The notes below the pieces were generated by a model. The model did not search any database. It was not told where the DNA came from and saw only the letters and a list, made by a program, of their open reading frames with translations. Below are positions 52,947 through 63,000 of a stretch of DNA of 64,000 nt, piece after piece. The first letter of the stretch is position 1. Each line of letters starts with the position of its first letter. Where the stretch lies: assembly GCA_008330645.1 (NCBI GenBank), contig VLTN01000017.1:372001-436000 (forward strand). Reading direction: 5' to 3'. The translations under genes were made by a program, and so were the position numbers. The DNA comes from Cafeteria roenbergensis (Eukaryota > Sar > Bigyra > Bicosoecida > Cafeteriaceae).

Positions 52947-54652
52947 TCATCCGAGCAGCTCGCGGACCACGGCCAGGACCCGCACACGCAGCGAGGGCCA
53001 GCGTTTCGCAACCCAGGCCGCCGCCATGAGCAGCACAAACGCCGTGGCGGGCACGCCCAGCGCCACTCGCCGAGCCATCTTTGCAACGTCCCGCCGAGCC
53101 CCGCCCGATGTGGCGAGCACCACCAGTGCAGCTGCCGCGGACGCGACGGCACCAACCGTGAGCGCCGGCTCCACCCTGTCCATCACCTGGTCCGCGTCGC
53201 GCAGCTGCGCGTCCAACCGGGCGCGGCGCAGCGACGCGATGAACCCAGACGCCCACAGCGCCGACTTTGGCGGCAGCAGCTTGGAGGGCAGCGCCACAGT
53301 TTGCGCCGTGATGGGCGTGCCCGTCGCCCAGCTGGCCCCAGCGGCGGCAGCGGCCGCCGTTGCTCCTGCCGCCGCTGCCCCTGCCGCCCGCTGCATGGTG
53401 GGGCTTGCACCAGACTGCGGCTTGCCAGCCGCGGCTTCACCGGCAGAGCTGCGGAGCGATGCCTCGCCTGCGTCGCCGACTTGGTCCGATGCGGGACTGT
53501 CCGCCGGGAGACTCGTGGCCTCAGCGGGCTGGTCGGCGGTTCCTGCTGGCAGGATCAGAGCGGCGGCAGCTTCCGGGAGGGCGTGCACGAGACCGGGGCG
53601 CAGCATGGCCTGCTGGAAGGATCTGGGGGCGGTGCGGAGGAATGCCGCGAGGGCTGCGTCGTCGACGCCGGGCCAGAAGAGCGGCGCGTATTTGGCCAGC
53701 GCGATGGAGAGGGAAGGGGCGCGAAGCCAGTCCAGGAGGCGGCTGCGACGGTCAACGGCGCGGCGGGGGGGGGGCAGGGGGCAGGGGGGGAGAGGGGGGG
53801 GGGCCGTCGGCGGGTTGGCGGTCAGCGAGAATGGCAGGCAGTGGGGAGACTGAGGGGGCGGAGCAGGGGGGGGGGGGGAACATACCGCCGAAGCAGGCGC
53901 GGAGCGGCGCGGGCGCGGGCACGGGGTGGCTTGGCTAGAGCCGCGCGGCGCGTCGACCTTACACGTTGAGCAGCGAGTCGCGCGACTCCGGGCTGAGGAA
54001 GCTGATGAGACCCACCGCGCGGATGCGCGCGGCGTGCATCGCGGTCCAGGCCACGAGGCAGCCGACGAAGGCGGCGGACATGGCAGCGATGTGCGGCGGC
54101 ACGAGCATGGCCGCGAGGCCGCACCCGGTCCCTGCAAGCAGCGCCTCGGCGACGACCATGGCGCGGGTGGGCGCCGCCTTGTTCCAGCGGCCCGCCTCTG
54201 GCGCGTGCACGCCCGGCGCGGGGGCGGCTCGCGGGCAGCACAGCGAGGGGCGGCGCAGCCACATGCAGGCCAAGATGTGCAGGACAGCCACGCCAAGCTG
54301 CGGGATCGCGCAGCGGGGCAGGGGGCACGCCCGTTGGCACACGCATGCACGCACACCAGAATAGACACGTCTTGGCCCGGGGAAGGGGGCGGCGGCCAGG
54401 CTTGTGGCGCGCGAGCGGGAGGCGGCAGCGGCGGCCAGAACTGGCGGCAACACGCGCCTTTGCCGGCTGGCGCGGGGCGCCCGGACGCGTGGGTCCCACA
54501 ACGTGTCAGTAACACGCGCTCACCGCCACGCTGCAGCCCCACGCGGCGTTGAGGGCCGCTGCCTTGGTCAGGCCCAGGACCACGACGTCTCCCCACAAGT
54601 GTCCCGGCCCGTCGCAACCTGCAGGCTGCGGCGCTGCGGCGCTGGCAGCCAT
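52947..54652 (-). CDS. Multi-pass membrane protein of unknown family
   Basis: Three exons: 54652-54524, 54297-53963 and 53742-52947. Introns are GTGAGC...CGCAG (phase 0) and GTAAGG...CGCAG (phase 2); 419 residues. Splicing gives VVLGLTKAAALNAAW, LGVAVLHILACMWL, then two more hydrophobic segments around GTGCGLAAMLVPPHIAAM and AFVGCLVAWTAMHAARI, a soluble part (LLDWLRAPSLSIALAKYAP), Ala-rich linkers and a final pair of hydrophobic segments before a basic C terminus. Not recognised. Its start is only 205 bp from the divergent kinase-like gene. Confidence 0.6.
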
Positions 54653-54857
54653 GGCAAAGAGCCCCGGCCGCAAGGACGAGGGCCGGCGAGTGCCGACTGC
54701 GACGGGGAAGTCCGCGCAGCCCTCTGGCGGGGCGCAAGTGGGCTAGCCAGCCGGGGCTGCAGCTGCGCGCAGAGCCGTCGCCGCGCAGCGATCCGCAGTG
54801 GCAACCGCCGGTCGCACCCTGGGGGCCCCGCGGCGCGCCGGCATCCCCGAGGTCGCC
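54653..54857. promoter_or_regulatory. Compact divergent promoter
   Basis: 205 bp between two divergent starts, so both promoters overlap here or lie in 5' UTRs. No TATA box seen. Confidence 0.4.
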
Positions 54858-55688
54858 ATGCTCCCCTCTGCGGTGGAGGCGTTCTCGCCCGCTTTGCTCG
54901 TCCCCACGGCCAAGGCGACGGGCATCGCGCTCTCGGTGCTCGGGCTCGTGAGAGTGGCACGCTGGGCGGGCGCCGTCTCCACGCCCACGGCCCGCAAAAT
55001 GCTGCACTGCCTGATCGGGCCCGTCTTCATGGCGTGCTGGAACATGTGGCCAGCCGACGCCCTGGCGGGTCCGTGGGCTGCGGTGGTGCCGGGCGGCATC
55101 GTCGCGTTTTTCGCGCTCGTGGGCCAGGGCGTGATCAGCGACCCCGGCACCGTCAGCATCATGGCGCGCACGGGCCGCGCCGCCGAGCTCATGGTCGGCC
55201 CCCTGGAGTACGGCATCGTGTGCGTGGCGCTAACCGCGGGGGCATTCCGCTCCCTGCTGGCGCTGTCCGCGCTCATGGCGCTGTTCTTCGGCGATGCAGC
55301 CGCAGAGCTCGCGGGCCGTGCGGTGCAGGCGGCAGCGCTCAAACGCCGCGGCGGCGCCCTCGTTGCCTGGCTCGCCAGGCCCGCGCTGCCAGTGCTCCCT
55401 GCTCGCAAGAGCCTCGCTGGGACCTGCGCCTATTTCTCTGCCGCGCTGCTGGGGGCGGCGGCAATGACGGCGTTTGGGCTCAGCTGCGGGTGGACGGAGC
55501 TCCTGCGCGCTGTGCCGGCGTCTGCGTCGCCCCTGGCGTCGATGGCTGCTGTGCTCGTGGCCGGGGCCGCAGGCGGCGCGCTTGCAGAGGCCGCCACCGA
55601 CAGCGACCACGATAACCTGACCGGCCCAGCTGGGGCTGCCGCGGCCGCCTTGGCCTCTGGCTGGGCCCTTGGGGTCGCTGTCCTTTGA
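54858..55688 (+). CDS. Phytol/dolichol kinase-family (CTP-dependent polyprenol kinase-like) membrane protein
   Basis: Single exon, 276 residues, start at the first ATG (MLPSAVEAF). Hydrophobic throughout, seven or so segments. Family features: TARKMLHCLIGPVFM near residue 45 (compare RKxxHxxxG), FFGDAAAELAGR (compare GDxxAxxxGR), ARKSLAGTCAYF (compare KSxxGxxA) and SDHDNLTGPAGAAAAAL near the end (compare DNLxxP). These are the conserved positions of VTE5/VTE6 and dolichol kinases, which phosphorylate isoprenoid alcohols in membranes. Which alcohol is used cannot be told. Confidence 0.75.
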   Translation: MLPSAVEAFSPALLVPTAKATGIALSVLGLVRVARWAGAVSTPTARKMLHCLIGPVFMACWNMWPADALAGPWAAVVPGGIVAFFALVGQGVISDPGTVSIMARTGRAAELMVGPLEYGIVCVALTAGAFRSLLALSALMALFFGDAAAELAGRAVQAAALKRRGGALVAWLARPALPVLPARKSLAGTCAYFSAALLGAAAMTAFGLSCGWTELLRAVPASASPLASMAAVLVAGAAGGALAEAATDSDHDNLTGPAGAAAAALASGWALGVAVL

Positions 55689-56198
55689 ATGCCTGGTTGT
55701 GTGGGCTGAGCCGGGCGCAGTGGTTCTGTGCTCCGGATGCAACGTTCAGGTTGCAGTGGCACCAACAGCAGCGCACTCACGCGCGCGCGTGCTCTCACCT
55801 CCCACCATGTCCGGCCCCTCCTCCGCCCTTCCGCGTACACGCGATGGCGACTGAGCCAGGCCGCGGGAGCCCAGCCCCGCAGCCTCCTTTGGCGGCGCGC
55901 GCTTCCTGCGTGTCAAGGGCGGGCCGGGCCCCTAGCCCGGGCGCCGCAAGATAGAACCTAACGAGGTTGCATGTGCGCGCGCGGCTCGCAGCCGGCACAC
56001 TGGCCAACGGGTCCCTGTACCAGCCCCGCCCGCCCGGGTGGAGCAGGGCTTGCCGTTGGGCAGCACGAGGCCCCGAGCAGCGCGTCGTGGTTGCGGTTTG
56101 CCGGCTCTGCCGAGCTCGTGCAACGACGACGACATGAGCGGGCGATGGAAGGCCGAAAGCTGCACTCCGTTGCGCTGCTTACAGCGCCGGAAACGACC
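55689..56198. other. Intergenic, 510 bp
   Basis: Between two plus-strand genes. No supported feature. Confidence 0.5.
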
Positions 56199-57893
56199 AT
56201 GCTTCGCATCGCGGCAGCACTCGCGATCTGCGCGGCCCTCGCCAGCTCGGCGGGAGCCGCCTATTGCCACGGCAAGGTGAGCCGGCGGTCGCAAGCTGGC
56301 GCTCGATCCCAGATCGAACTGCCTGCGCGAGCCTCACCCACGGATGCTCCGCCCGCTTGGCCTTGTTGCTCCGAGCGCTCCGCAGCCCAACCCCAACGCC
56401 CAGCCCAACCTGTACGACATCAACGAGGACGCCCCCGTGCCGGTGAGTGGCGTCGGCTGCCGCCGCCAGCAAGGTTGAATCAGACGATGGCACGCTCGCG
56501 CCACGTCTCGCCCGTTGCCAGCCTTCGCTGCCGCTGCTCGGCCCGAGCTCGCCGCCCCCGGCGCCAGTTTGACCACCAGCGCGGTGGAAGTACCCGGCCT
56601 GGGGCGAGCGCTGGGCGGCGTGCGTCCGCCTCTGCGCCGCGCGCGACGTATCGAGTGGTTGCACGACGCGCGCTGTGACGCTCTCTGCTCGCCGCGCAGG
56701 TTCGCACCCACGCCAACGGCAAGGCCTTCCGCGCCGGGAAGCCGGGCTTCGACTTTTGGGTCATCCACGTGTGGGGCACCCCGTACGAGCGCGGCCTCGC
56801 CCAGGGCCAGATGATGAAGGAGGAGGCATCCGCGATGGTGAACGGCGTGTGGAAGTTCATGCAGGAGCAGGTCGAGGACGCCATCAGCGGCCTCCCCACC
56901 TGGTTCCGTGAGTGGATCGCCCAAGTCGGCCTGGAGGTCGCCCTTGACCTCACTCGCGACCTGACCGAGGACTTCACGCCGCAGCGCTACTACGACGAGA
57001 TGCGCGGCCTTGCGGACGGCGCCGGCGTCGACTACGAGACGGTGGTGCGCATCCACCTCATCGGCGAGCTCACCAAGGGCGACTGCTCCCTCTTCGGCGC
57101 CTGGGGCCAGGCCACGCCGGACGGGAACATGCTTCAGCTGCGTGCGCTGGACTGGAACACCGACGACGTGTTCCGCAACCAATCCGCCGTGCTGGTGGAG
57201 CACCCCACCGGGGACGAGTCCGATGGCTCCCACCCCTTCGCTTCCGTGGGCTTCGTCGGCTGGCTCGGCGTCCTCTCTGGATACAGCTCGCAGAAGCTCG
57301 CCGTGAGCGAGATCGGCATCGCCTTCCCCGACGCCTCCTTCGGCGAGGAGAGTCGCGAGGGTGTCCCCTTCACCTTCCTCCTCCGCTCCATCCTGGAGAG
57401 CGACGACTCGCTCACCGCTGCCACGCACCGCATCAAGACGGCAAACCGCACATGCGACCTCGTGCTCGCTGTGGGCGACGGCAAGCAGCCCGGGCCCGAG
57501 TCGTTCCGCGCCTTCGAGTACAGCGCGAGCGTGGCCATCAACATGACCGACTACAACATGGCCCCGAACAACGACACCTGGCACCCCAAGATGAAGGACG
57601 TTGCCTACCTCGGCATGGACTGGGACTGCCCGGGATACAACGCGGTCCTGCACCGCCAGCTCGCGACCAGCTACAGGAACATCACCGCAGCCACCACCAT
57701 CCGTGACATCGTGCCCATCGTGCAGACCGGCGACACCCACGTGGCCGTGTACGACTTTGCCCGCGAGCACATGTACGTCTCATTCATGCGCCACGCCAAC
57801 AGCACGGTCGGTCCCGACAGCGCCTACGACAGGCAGTTTACGCGCCTCGACATGCCCTCGCTCTTCAACGAGCCGCGCCCCACCAGCGCCTGA
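56199..57893 (+). CDS. Secreted C45-type Ntn-hydrolase, dcd1/acid-ceramidase-like
   Basis: Three phase-0 exons: 56199-56276, 56386-56442 and 56700-57893; 442 residues. Exon 1 is a signal peptide (MLRIAAALAICAALASS). The body has WGTPYERGLAQGQMMKEE, IHLIGELTKGDCSLFGAWG with probable catalytic C174, LQLRALDWN, VGFVGWLGVLSGYSSQKL and CDLVLAVGDG. This arrangement resembles Dictyostelium dcd1A/B acid-ceramidase-like proteins and the C45 acyltransferase/peptidase family, in which an N-terminal cysteine exposed by self-cleavage is the nucleophile. Acid pH hydrolysis of an amide-linked lipid is likely but the substrate is inferred. Exon 2 is only 57 bp. Confidence 0.75.
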
Positions 57894-58307
57894 GCGCTGC
57901 CCAACCTGTCTTGCGTGAGCGTGTGAACGCGCGTGACGGCTGTCACCGCCCCCAACGCGCACCCACCCAGCAAGCAGCGGGCACCGGAGGGGGCGATGCC
58001 GCCCTCTCCTCAACGCGCCAAACGGACGGTGGCTCGCGACACCTCGACTGGGCGCATGGGTCGCTCGGAGGCCCACCCGCACCGTATCGACCGACGAACG
58101 GAAGTGCTGCAGTTTTTGTGTGTGTGTGTGTGTGGGGGGGGGGGGGGGAGGCCGCAGCGGCGTGCGCTCTGAAATGGTGCGTGCGGCGTGGCAGCGCTTG
58201 CAGTCGCTGTGAGGGCATGGTTGCACTGGCGAATTCCGCGGCTGCAACGGCAGCGCTGTTGAACAAAGCACACGCATTGGACCGGCCTCGTTGGCCCGCT
58301 GGCTCGC
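57894..58307. other. Intergenic between convergent genes with (TG)n-(G)n tract
   Basis: A run of TG dinucleotides followed by about 17 G lies at 58,117-58,149. No gene seen. Confidence 0.6.
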
Positions 58308-59324
58308 TCACTCCGAGCCGACGCGCAGCAGGTTCTTGCCGATCGACTTGCCGCTGTCCTGCTTCGCAAACATGGCGCGCACGCCCTCGAGCGTGAAGTC
58401 GAACACCTCGTCCACCGCGAGCTTCACGGAGCCGGCGGCCAAGAGAGCGGCCACCTCGTCTTGCACCGCCTTGTCGTTGCTGAGGGCCATGAAGGCCGCG
58501 TAGCGCAGCGGGGCGTGGGCCGACGGGTCGAAACCGGCGTCGTGGGAGGAGATGCTGAGGAACCCGCCGTCGGCCTTGAGGACCTTCTTGGCGCGGGCGA
58601 AGCCGTCGCGCTCGCCAATTGCGTCGAAGACGGCGTCCACGCCGCGCAGGGCCTCGTCCTCGCTCCAGTCAGCGGCGGTGTAGTCCACAATGGCGTCAGG
58701 GCCGAGCGCTGCGACGGCAGCGGAGGTGCGGGGGCTGGCGGTGGTGGTGACCTTGATGCCGCGGAGCTTGGCCAGCTGGATGGCGACGGTGCCCACGGCG
58801 CCGGCACCGCCCAGAATGAGGACGTGGTCTCCGGCGGAGAGCTTCAGCTCGCGGAAGAGCGCCTGGTGAGCCGTGGTGGCGACGAGGGGAAAGGCCGCGG
58901 CGGTCTTGAGGTCAAGGCCGGCGGGCACCTTGGACACTTTGCGCGCCGGGAGGGTGATGCGGTCCGCAAAGGCGGACCCGACGGTCTTGGCGTCGTCATC
59001 GTGCTTGCGGTCGCCCCAGTTGACGGCGCAGACCTTGTCGCCGACCGCCAGGTCGGAAACACCCTCGCCGACCTGCTCGACAGTGCCGGCAAAGTCATAG
59101 CCGGAGTGGAACGGGAGGTCCATGGCCCAGCCAGCGGCCTTGAGGTAGCCCTTGGCGACCATGCTGTCCACGGGGTTGATTGCCGCATACGTGATGGCCA
59201 CGACGACCTCGCCGGCCTCGGGCGCGCGGACCGGCACGGATTCGATGCTCAGGTTCGCGGTCGTGTCAGCGAACTCGCTGAACTGCACCACGCGGGTGCT
59301 CGCGGGGGAGGATGCGGCTGCCAT
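58308..59324 (-). CDS. Zinc-independent MDR quinone oxidoreductase-like enzyme
   Basis: Single exon, 338 residues. GroES-like half: VVAITYAAINPVDSMVAKG and FHSGYDFAGTVEQVGEGV. Rossmann half: VLILGGAGAVGTVAIQLAK, the NADPH-binding AxxGxxG turn typical of quinone reductases. The zinc-binding Cys/His set of alcohol dehydrogenases is missing, as expected for this subfamily. The start is the ATG opening MAAASSPAS; the open frame goes on upstream without another ATG, so a longer targeted form from an upstream exon is possible. Probable NADPH-dependent reduction of quinones or enones. Confidence 0.85.
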   Translation of the reverse strand: MAAASSPASTRVVQFSEFADTTANLSIESVPVRAPEAGEVVVAITYAAINPVDSMVAKGYLKAAGWAMDLPFHSGYDFAGTVEQVGEGVSDLAVGDKVCAVNWGDRKHDDDAKTVGSAFADRITLPARKVSKVPAGLDLKTAAAFPLVATTAHQALFRELKLSAGDHVLILGGAGAVGTVAIQLAKLRGIKVTTTASPRTSAAVAALGPDAIVDYTAADWSEDEALRGVDAVFDAIGERDGFARAKKVLKADGGFLSISSHDAGFDPSAHAPLRYAAFMALSNDKAVQDEVAALLAAGSVKLAVDEVFDFTLEGVRAMFAKQDSGKSIGKNLLRVGSE

Positions 59325-60000
59325 GGCAGTGGTTCTCGCTGGGGATGCAAGAGTGCCACGGCCGAGGGCGGAAACGTGGCGAGCGGCGCCGCCTCTGCCG
59401 AGCGGGATGACGTGGTGCTGCCGGCGCCCTGGCCATTCGGACGCGAGGAAGCGCTTCCGGACGCGCCCAGCGAACCAAACCCGCCCCGTCCCAAGGAACA
59501 AAGCCCGCGGCGGGGTCTTCCGCGAGTGCGGGGCCGCGGGATGGGACTCTTCGGCAGCGGGGCCGGGACGCAAGGGAGCCGGTGCCACGTCCCACGTCCG
59601 AAGCCGCAATCCGCAGCATCAGGAGGGTTAGGACCCGCGGACCGCAGCCAGTGACGGCCCAGCCTCAGTTTTGCTTTCGCCACGGGCCCACACGATTCTC
59701 GGAAGCGAGGGTTCGGGGAGCAGGGACATCGGCACGGCGCAGCGCTGGAGCGCTGGCGGCTGTCGATTCGCCAGCCCCGTTTTGATCGCTTGCGCCGAGC
59801 TCGGCCCATCGCTGCGCCCGGCACTTGCGCACGTGCATTCAAGCGCCACTATTGCATTCCGGCGGCCCAGCGTGGGCCGCCGGTCGCGCACGGTCACACA
59901 CGCACGCAACGCAACGAAAGAGAGAGAGAGAGCGAGAAAACGGGTGTGACCCAGCAGCCTCGCCACCGCGGCGCGCGAGCGCTAGCAATGATCAGGCCTA
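59325..60000. other. Intergenic, 676 bp, with short (AG)n tract
   Basis: A gagagagaga run lies near 59,919-59,932. No supported gene. Confidence 0.5.
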
Positions 60001-63000
60001 CTATGCCTGGCCGCGGAAGAGATGCTCGGTCTCGACCTCGCGGCGCAGGCGGCCAAGCGCCACGCGCAGCGCGGGGTCCGCGGCGGTGGCGGCAGCGGCG
60101 TGGAGCATCACCTGCTTGTCGACGGACGCCAGGGCCGCGAGCACGCCCGGGATGGCCGCCGCGCGCACGGCAGGCGCGAGGGAGCGCGCGGCATCGAGGC
60201 CTGCAAAGGCCACGACGGCGCCGAAGCACGCCTCCTGGAGGGCGCCCCGGGCCGCGCCCGGGCACGCCGCCGCTGCCTCGAGGCAGCGCGAGAATGCAGA
60301 GCCGGCCGCCACAGCGGCTCCGGGCTTGGAGGCAGCCCCAGCCGCCGCCTCGGGCAACGCAAGCGCCAGCGAGACGAGGGCCCGGGCCACGGGGGCGGTC
60401 AGGGCGGCGGCCATGGCGCCGCGGTGCTTGCACAGCGCGCCCACCGCGCGGCACGCAGCCAGGTAGAGGGTGGCTGGCAGAGCCGTGTGCGGCGCCGCGG
60501 CAGACGCAGCTCCGGCCGCCGCTGCTGCGCCGCGCGCGGCGGCCGCGCCTGCCCGGTGCACGGGCGCGATGAGGCCGAGCCAGGCTGTGGCGTCGCGCGC
60601 CGCCGCAGTGAACAGCAGCGGCTGGGCCAGCACCCCCGTCAGCGCCCGGAGGAGGGCAGCGCGGGCACCGAAGAGCTCTGCATCGGCAGAGCCGACGCCC
60701 TCATCGTCCATCGCGGAAGAGGCGCGCACGATGAGGTCCGTGAGGCCAGCGGCGAGACGACGCTTCGCGCTGCCGCGCTGGCAGTCCCGGACGCCAGCAG
60801 TGGCCGCCGCCTCGGCGACAGCCGCCGCGACGCGCACCGTGCTCACAGCAGGCGACGTCGACAGCGCAGCCGCGGCAGCGGCGAGCAGCGCATCTGCCGC
60901 CCCCCAGCTGGCCATGGCACCGGCCAGAGCGCTGAGCGCCGTCCTGGACGGGAGAGCCGACGCTGCCAGCCGCACGGCCACGGTGGCCAAGCGCCGCCCG
61001 GTGGAGGCCGCTGTCTCGTCGAGCGCCTCCTCGTCCGACTCGGTGTCCGATTCGGAGTCAGAGTCAGAGCCAGAGTCCTTGCGAGCCGGCTTGCCGGCAG
61101 CCTTCTGGGCCGGCGAGCTGGCGGTGGCAGACTGCGCGAGACCGGACGCCACCGACACCAGCGCGGCAAACACCGCGTCGGCGTCGGCCGGGGTCGCGGA
61201 GGCTGCCGCCGCCGCCTCGAGCGCCAGCACCGCCGCCTCGCGCTGGCTGGGGGGGCCGCTCGGAAGGCCAGCGGATCCGACCACGATGGCGTGGGCCTGC
61301 TGCTGCGCGGTGCCCGCCGGTGCCTTGCCCTTCTTGGACGGCGAGCCGGCGGCGGCAGCGGCAGCGGCGGCTGCGGGGCCGGCCACTGCGGCTGCCAGCG
61401 CGGGGCGCGTGGGGACCGCCGCTGCTGCCGCCGCTGCAAGCATGCCGGCGCGCTGGCGGTCGGCCGGCGTCTTGGCGGCGCTCACAGCGTCAGCGAGGGC
61501 CTTGCCCACAGCTGCTGCCGTGCTGGCGGCGGCCTCCGCAGAGCCAGCCTCGTCGGCCAAGGCTGCCGCCGCGCGCACGAGGGCGCCAAGAGAGGCGGCG
61601 GCGAGGAGGACGCCGGAGGGACCGGCAGAGCCAGACAGAGCGGTGGCGACGGCGGCCCGAGTCGCGACGTCAGCGGCGGAGGGGGAGTCCGTGAGAGCGC
61701 TCAGGGCGCCGGAGCGGAGGCCGGCGACGGCGGCGGCGGCAGAGGCGGCGGCCCAGGATGACGATGAGGATGAGGATGACGATGAGGATGAGGATGAGGA
61801 TGAGGCGGCGGTGGTGGGGGCGGGGCCTGCGCTCCTGGCAGCAACGAGGGCGGCGGAGCAGACGAACAGAGAGGCAGCCGAGGATGCGCTCAGGTCAGCG
61901 GGCGCGGCGGAGGCGGCGGCGGCGGCGGTTGCGGTGGCGGCCGCCACCACGGTGGCGGCGTGGGCTGCCGAGGCGTCGCGGGTGGGGGCCTCCTCCAGCA
62001 CCGGCAGGATTGCGGCGAAGCATTTGGCTGCTGCCTTGGCCGTCTTGGCGTCGTCAGCGCGGGCGTCGAGCCGGACGCGGAGCTTCTCGATGGCGGCGGC
62101 GGCCTTGGCCGCTGCCTTGGACGAGGTCGCCTCCATGGCCGCCTGGGTGGCGGCAAGCGCAGCCGCAACGTTTGCAGCGGCCGCGGCCGCGGCGGCCTCA
62201 GCCTCGGCCGCAGTCACCGGGGGCGTGGTCGCGGCGCTGGGGGCGGCCGCCGCCGACGCGGCAGCCACGGCGGGAGAGGCCAGGGAAGCCATGCCAGCAG
62301 CCGCCGCGACCGCCTGCGTCCTGGATGGGGCAGTGGAGGGAGCGGGCACTGCGAGGGCTGACGCGACGGCGGTGGCCGCACGGAGGGCGGCGGCGTCGCC
62401 GCTGGCGGATGCTAGGGCGAGAAGGGAGGCGACGTCGGCGGCGTCGACGCCCTGCGGGGTGGTGGAGGCGGCGGCGGAGCCAGACACACGGGCCGCGAGG
62501 AGGCGGGTGCGGGAGGCGGCGGCAGTGGCGGCCGCGATGGAGCCGGTTGCCGCAACCTTGCAGAGCGACGCCAGCGACGTGGCAGCGGCCCCCGGCCCAG
62601 CCCCGGCTTGGGAGGAAGCCGAGGTGTCGAGGGGGATCCACGCAGCCGCGAGCATGTCCTGAATGGGCCACCGGGCGGACGCCGCCGCGGCAGGGTCGGA
62701 CACGGAGAGGGCGGCTGTGTGGGAGAGGCAGCCGGCGGCGGCGTCGGTGGCTGCGGCGATGAGGCGGAGAGCGGCCCCGGCTAGGAGGGGGCAGCAGCCC
62801 GACACTGCTGCCGCGGCCAGGGGCGCGACGACGTCGGTGGCGAGGGAGGCGAGCGTTGCGGCGAGGGTTGCCGAGGTGGTGGAGTCGGCGGGGCACTGGT
62901 GCAGCGACGCCGTGGCCACGAGAGCGAGAGTGTCCGCGGCGTTGCGGGCAGCGTCGGTGGCGGCGGAGGACGCCTCCTGGGAGCGGGAGCGCTTGCGCCG

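Noticed and set aside
54651-54746. Upstream ATG in frame with the phytol-kinase-like gene
   Set aside because: A TAG lies between it and the start at 54,858, so at most it is a short upstream frame.
58117-58149. (TG)n-(G)n tract as a telomere-like or functional element
   Set aside because: Ordinary simple sequence between convergent genes, with no repeat-unit structure.
60022-62762. Several long plus-strand open frames opposite the Ala-rich protein
   Set aside because: Composition-driven shadows; no start context, domain or splice support.
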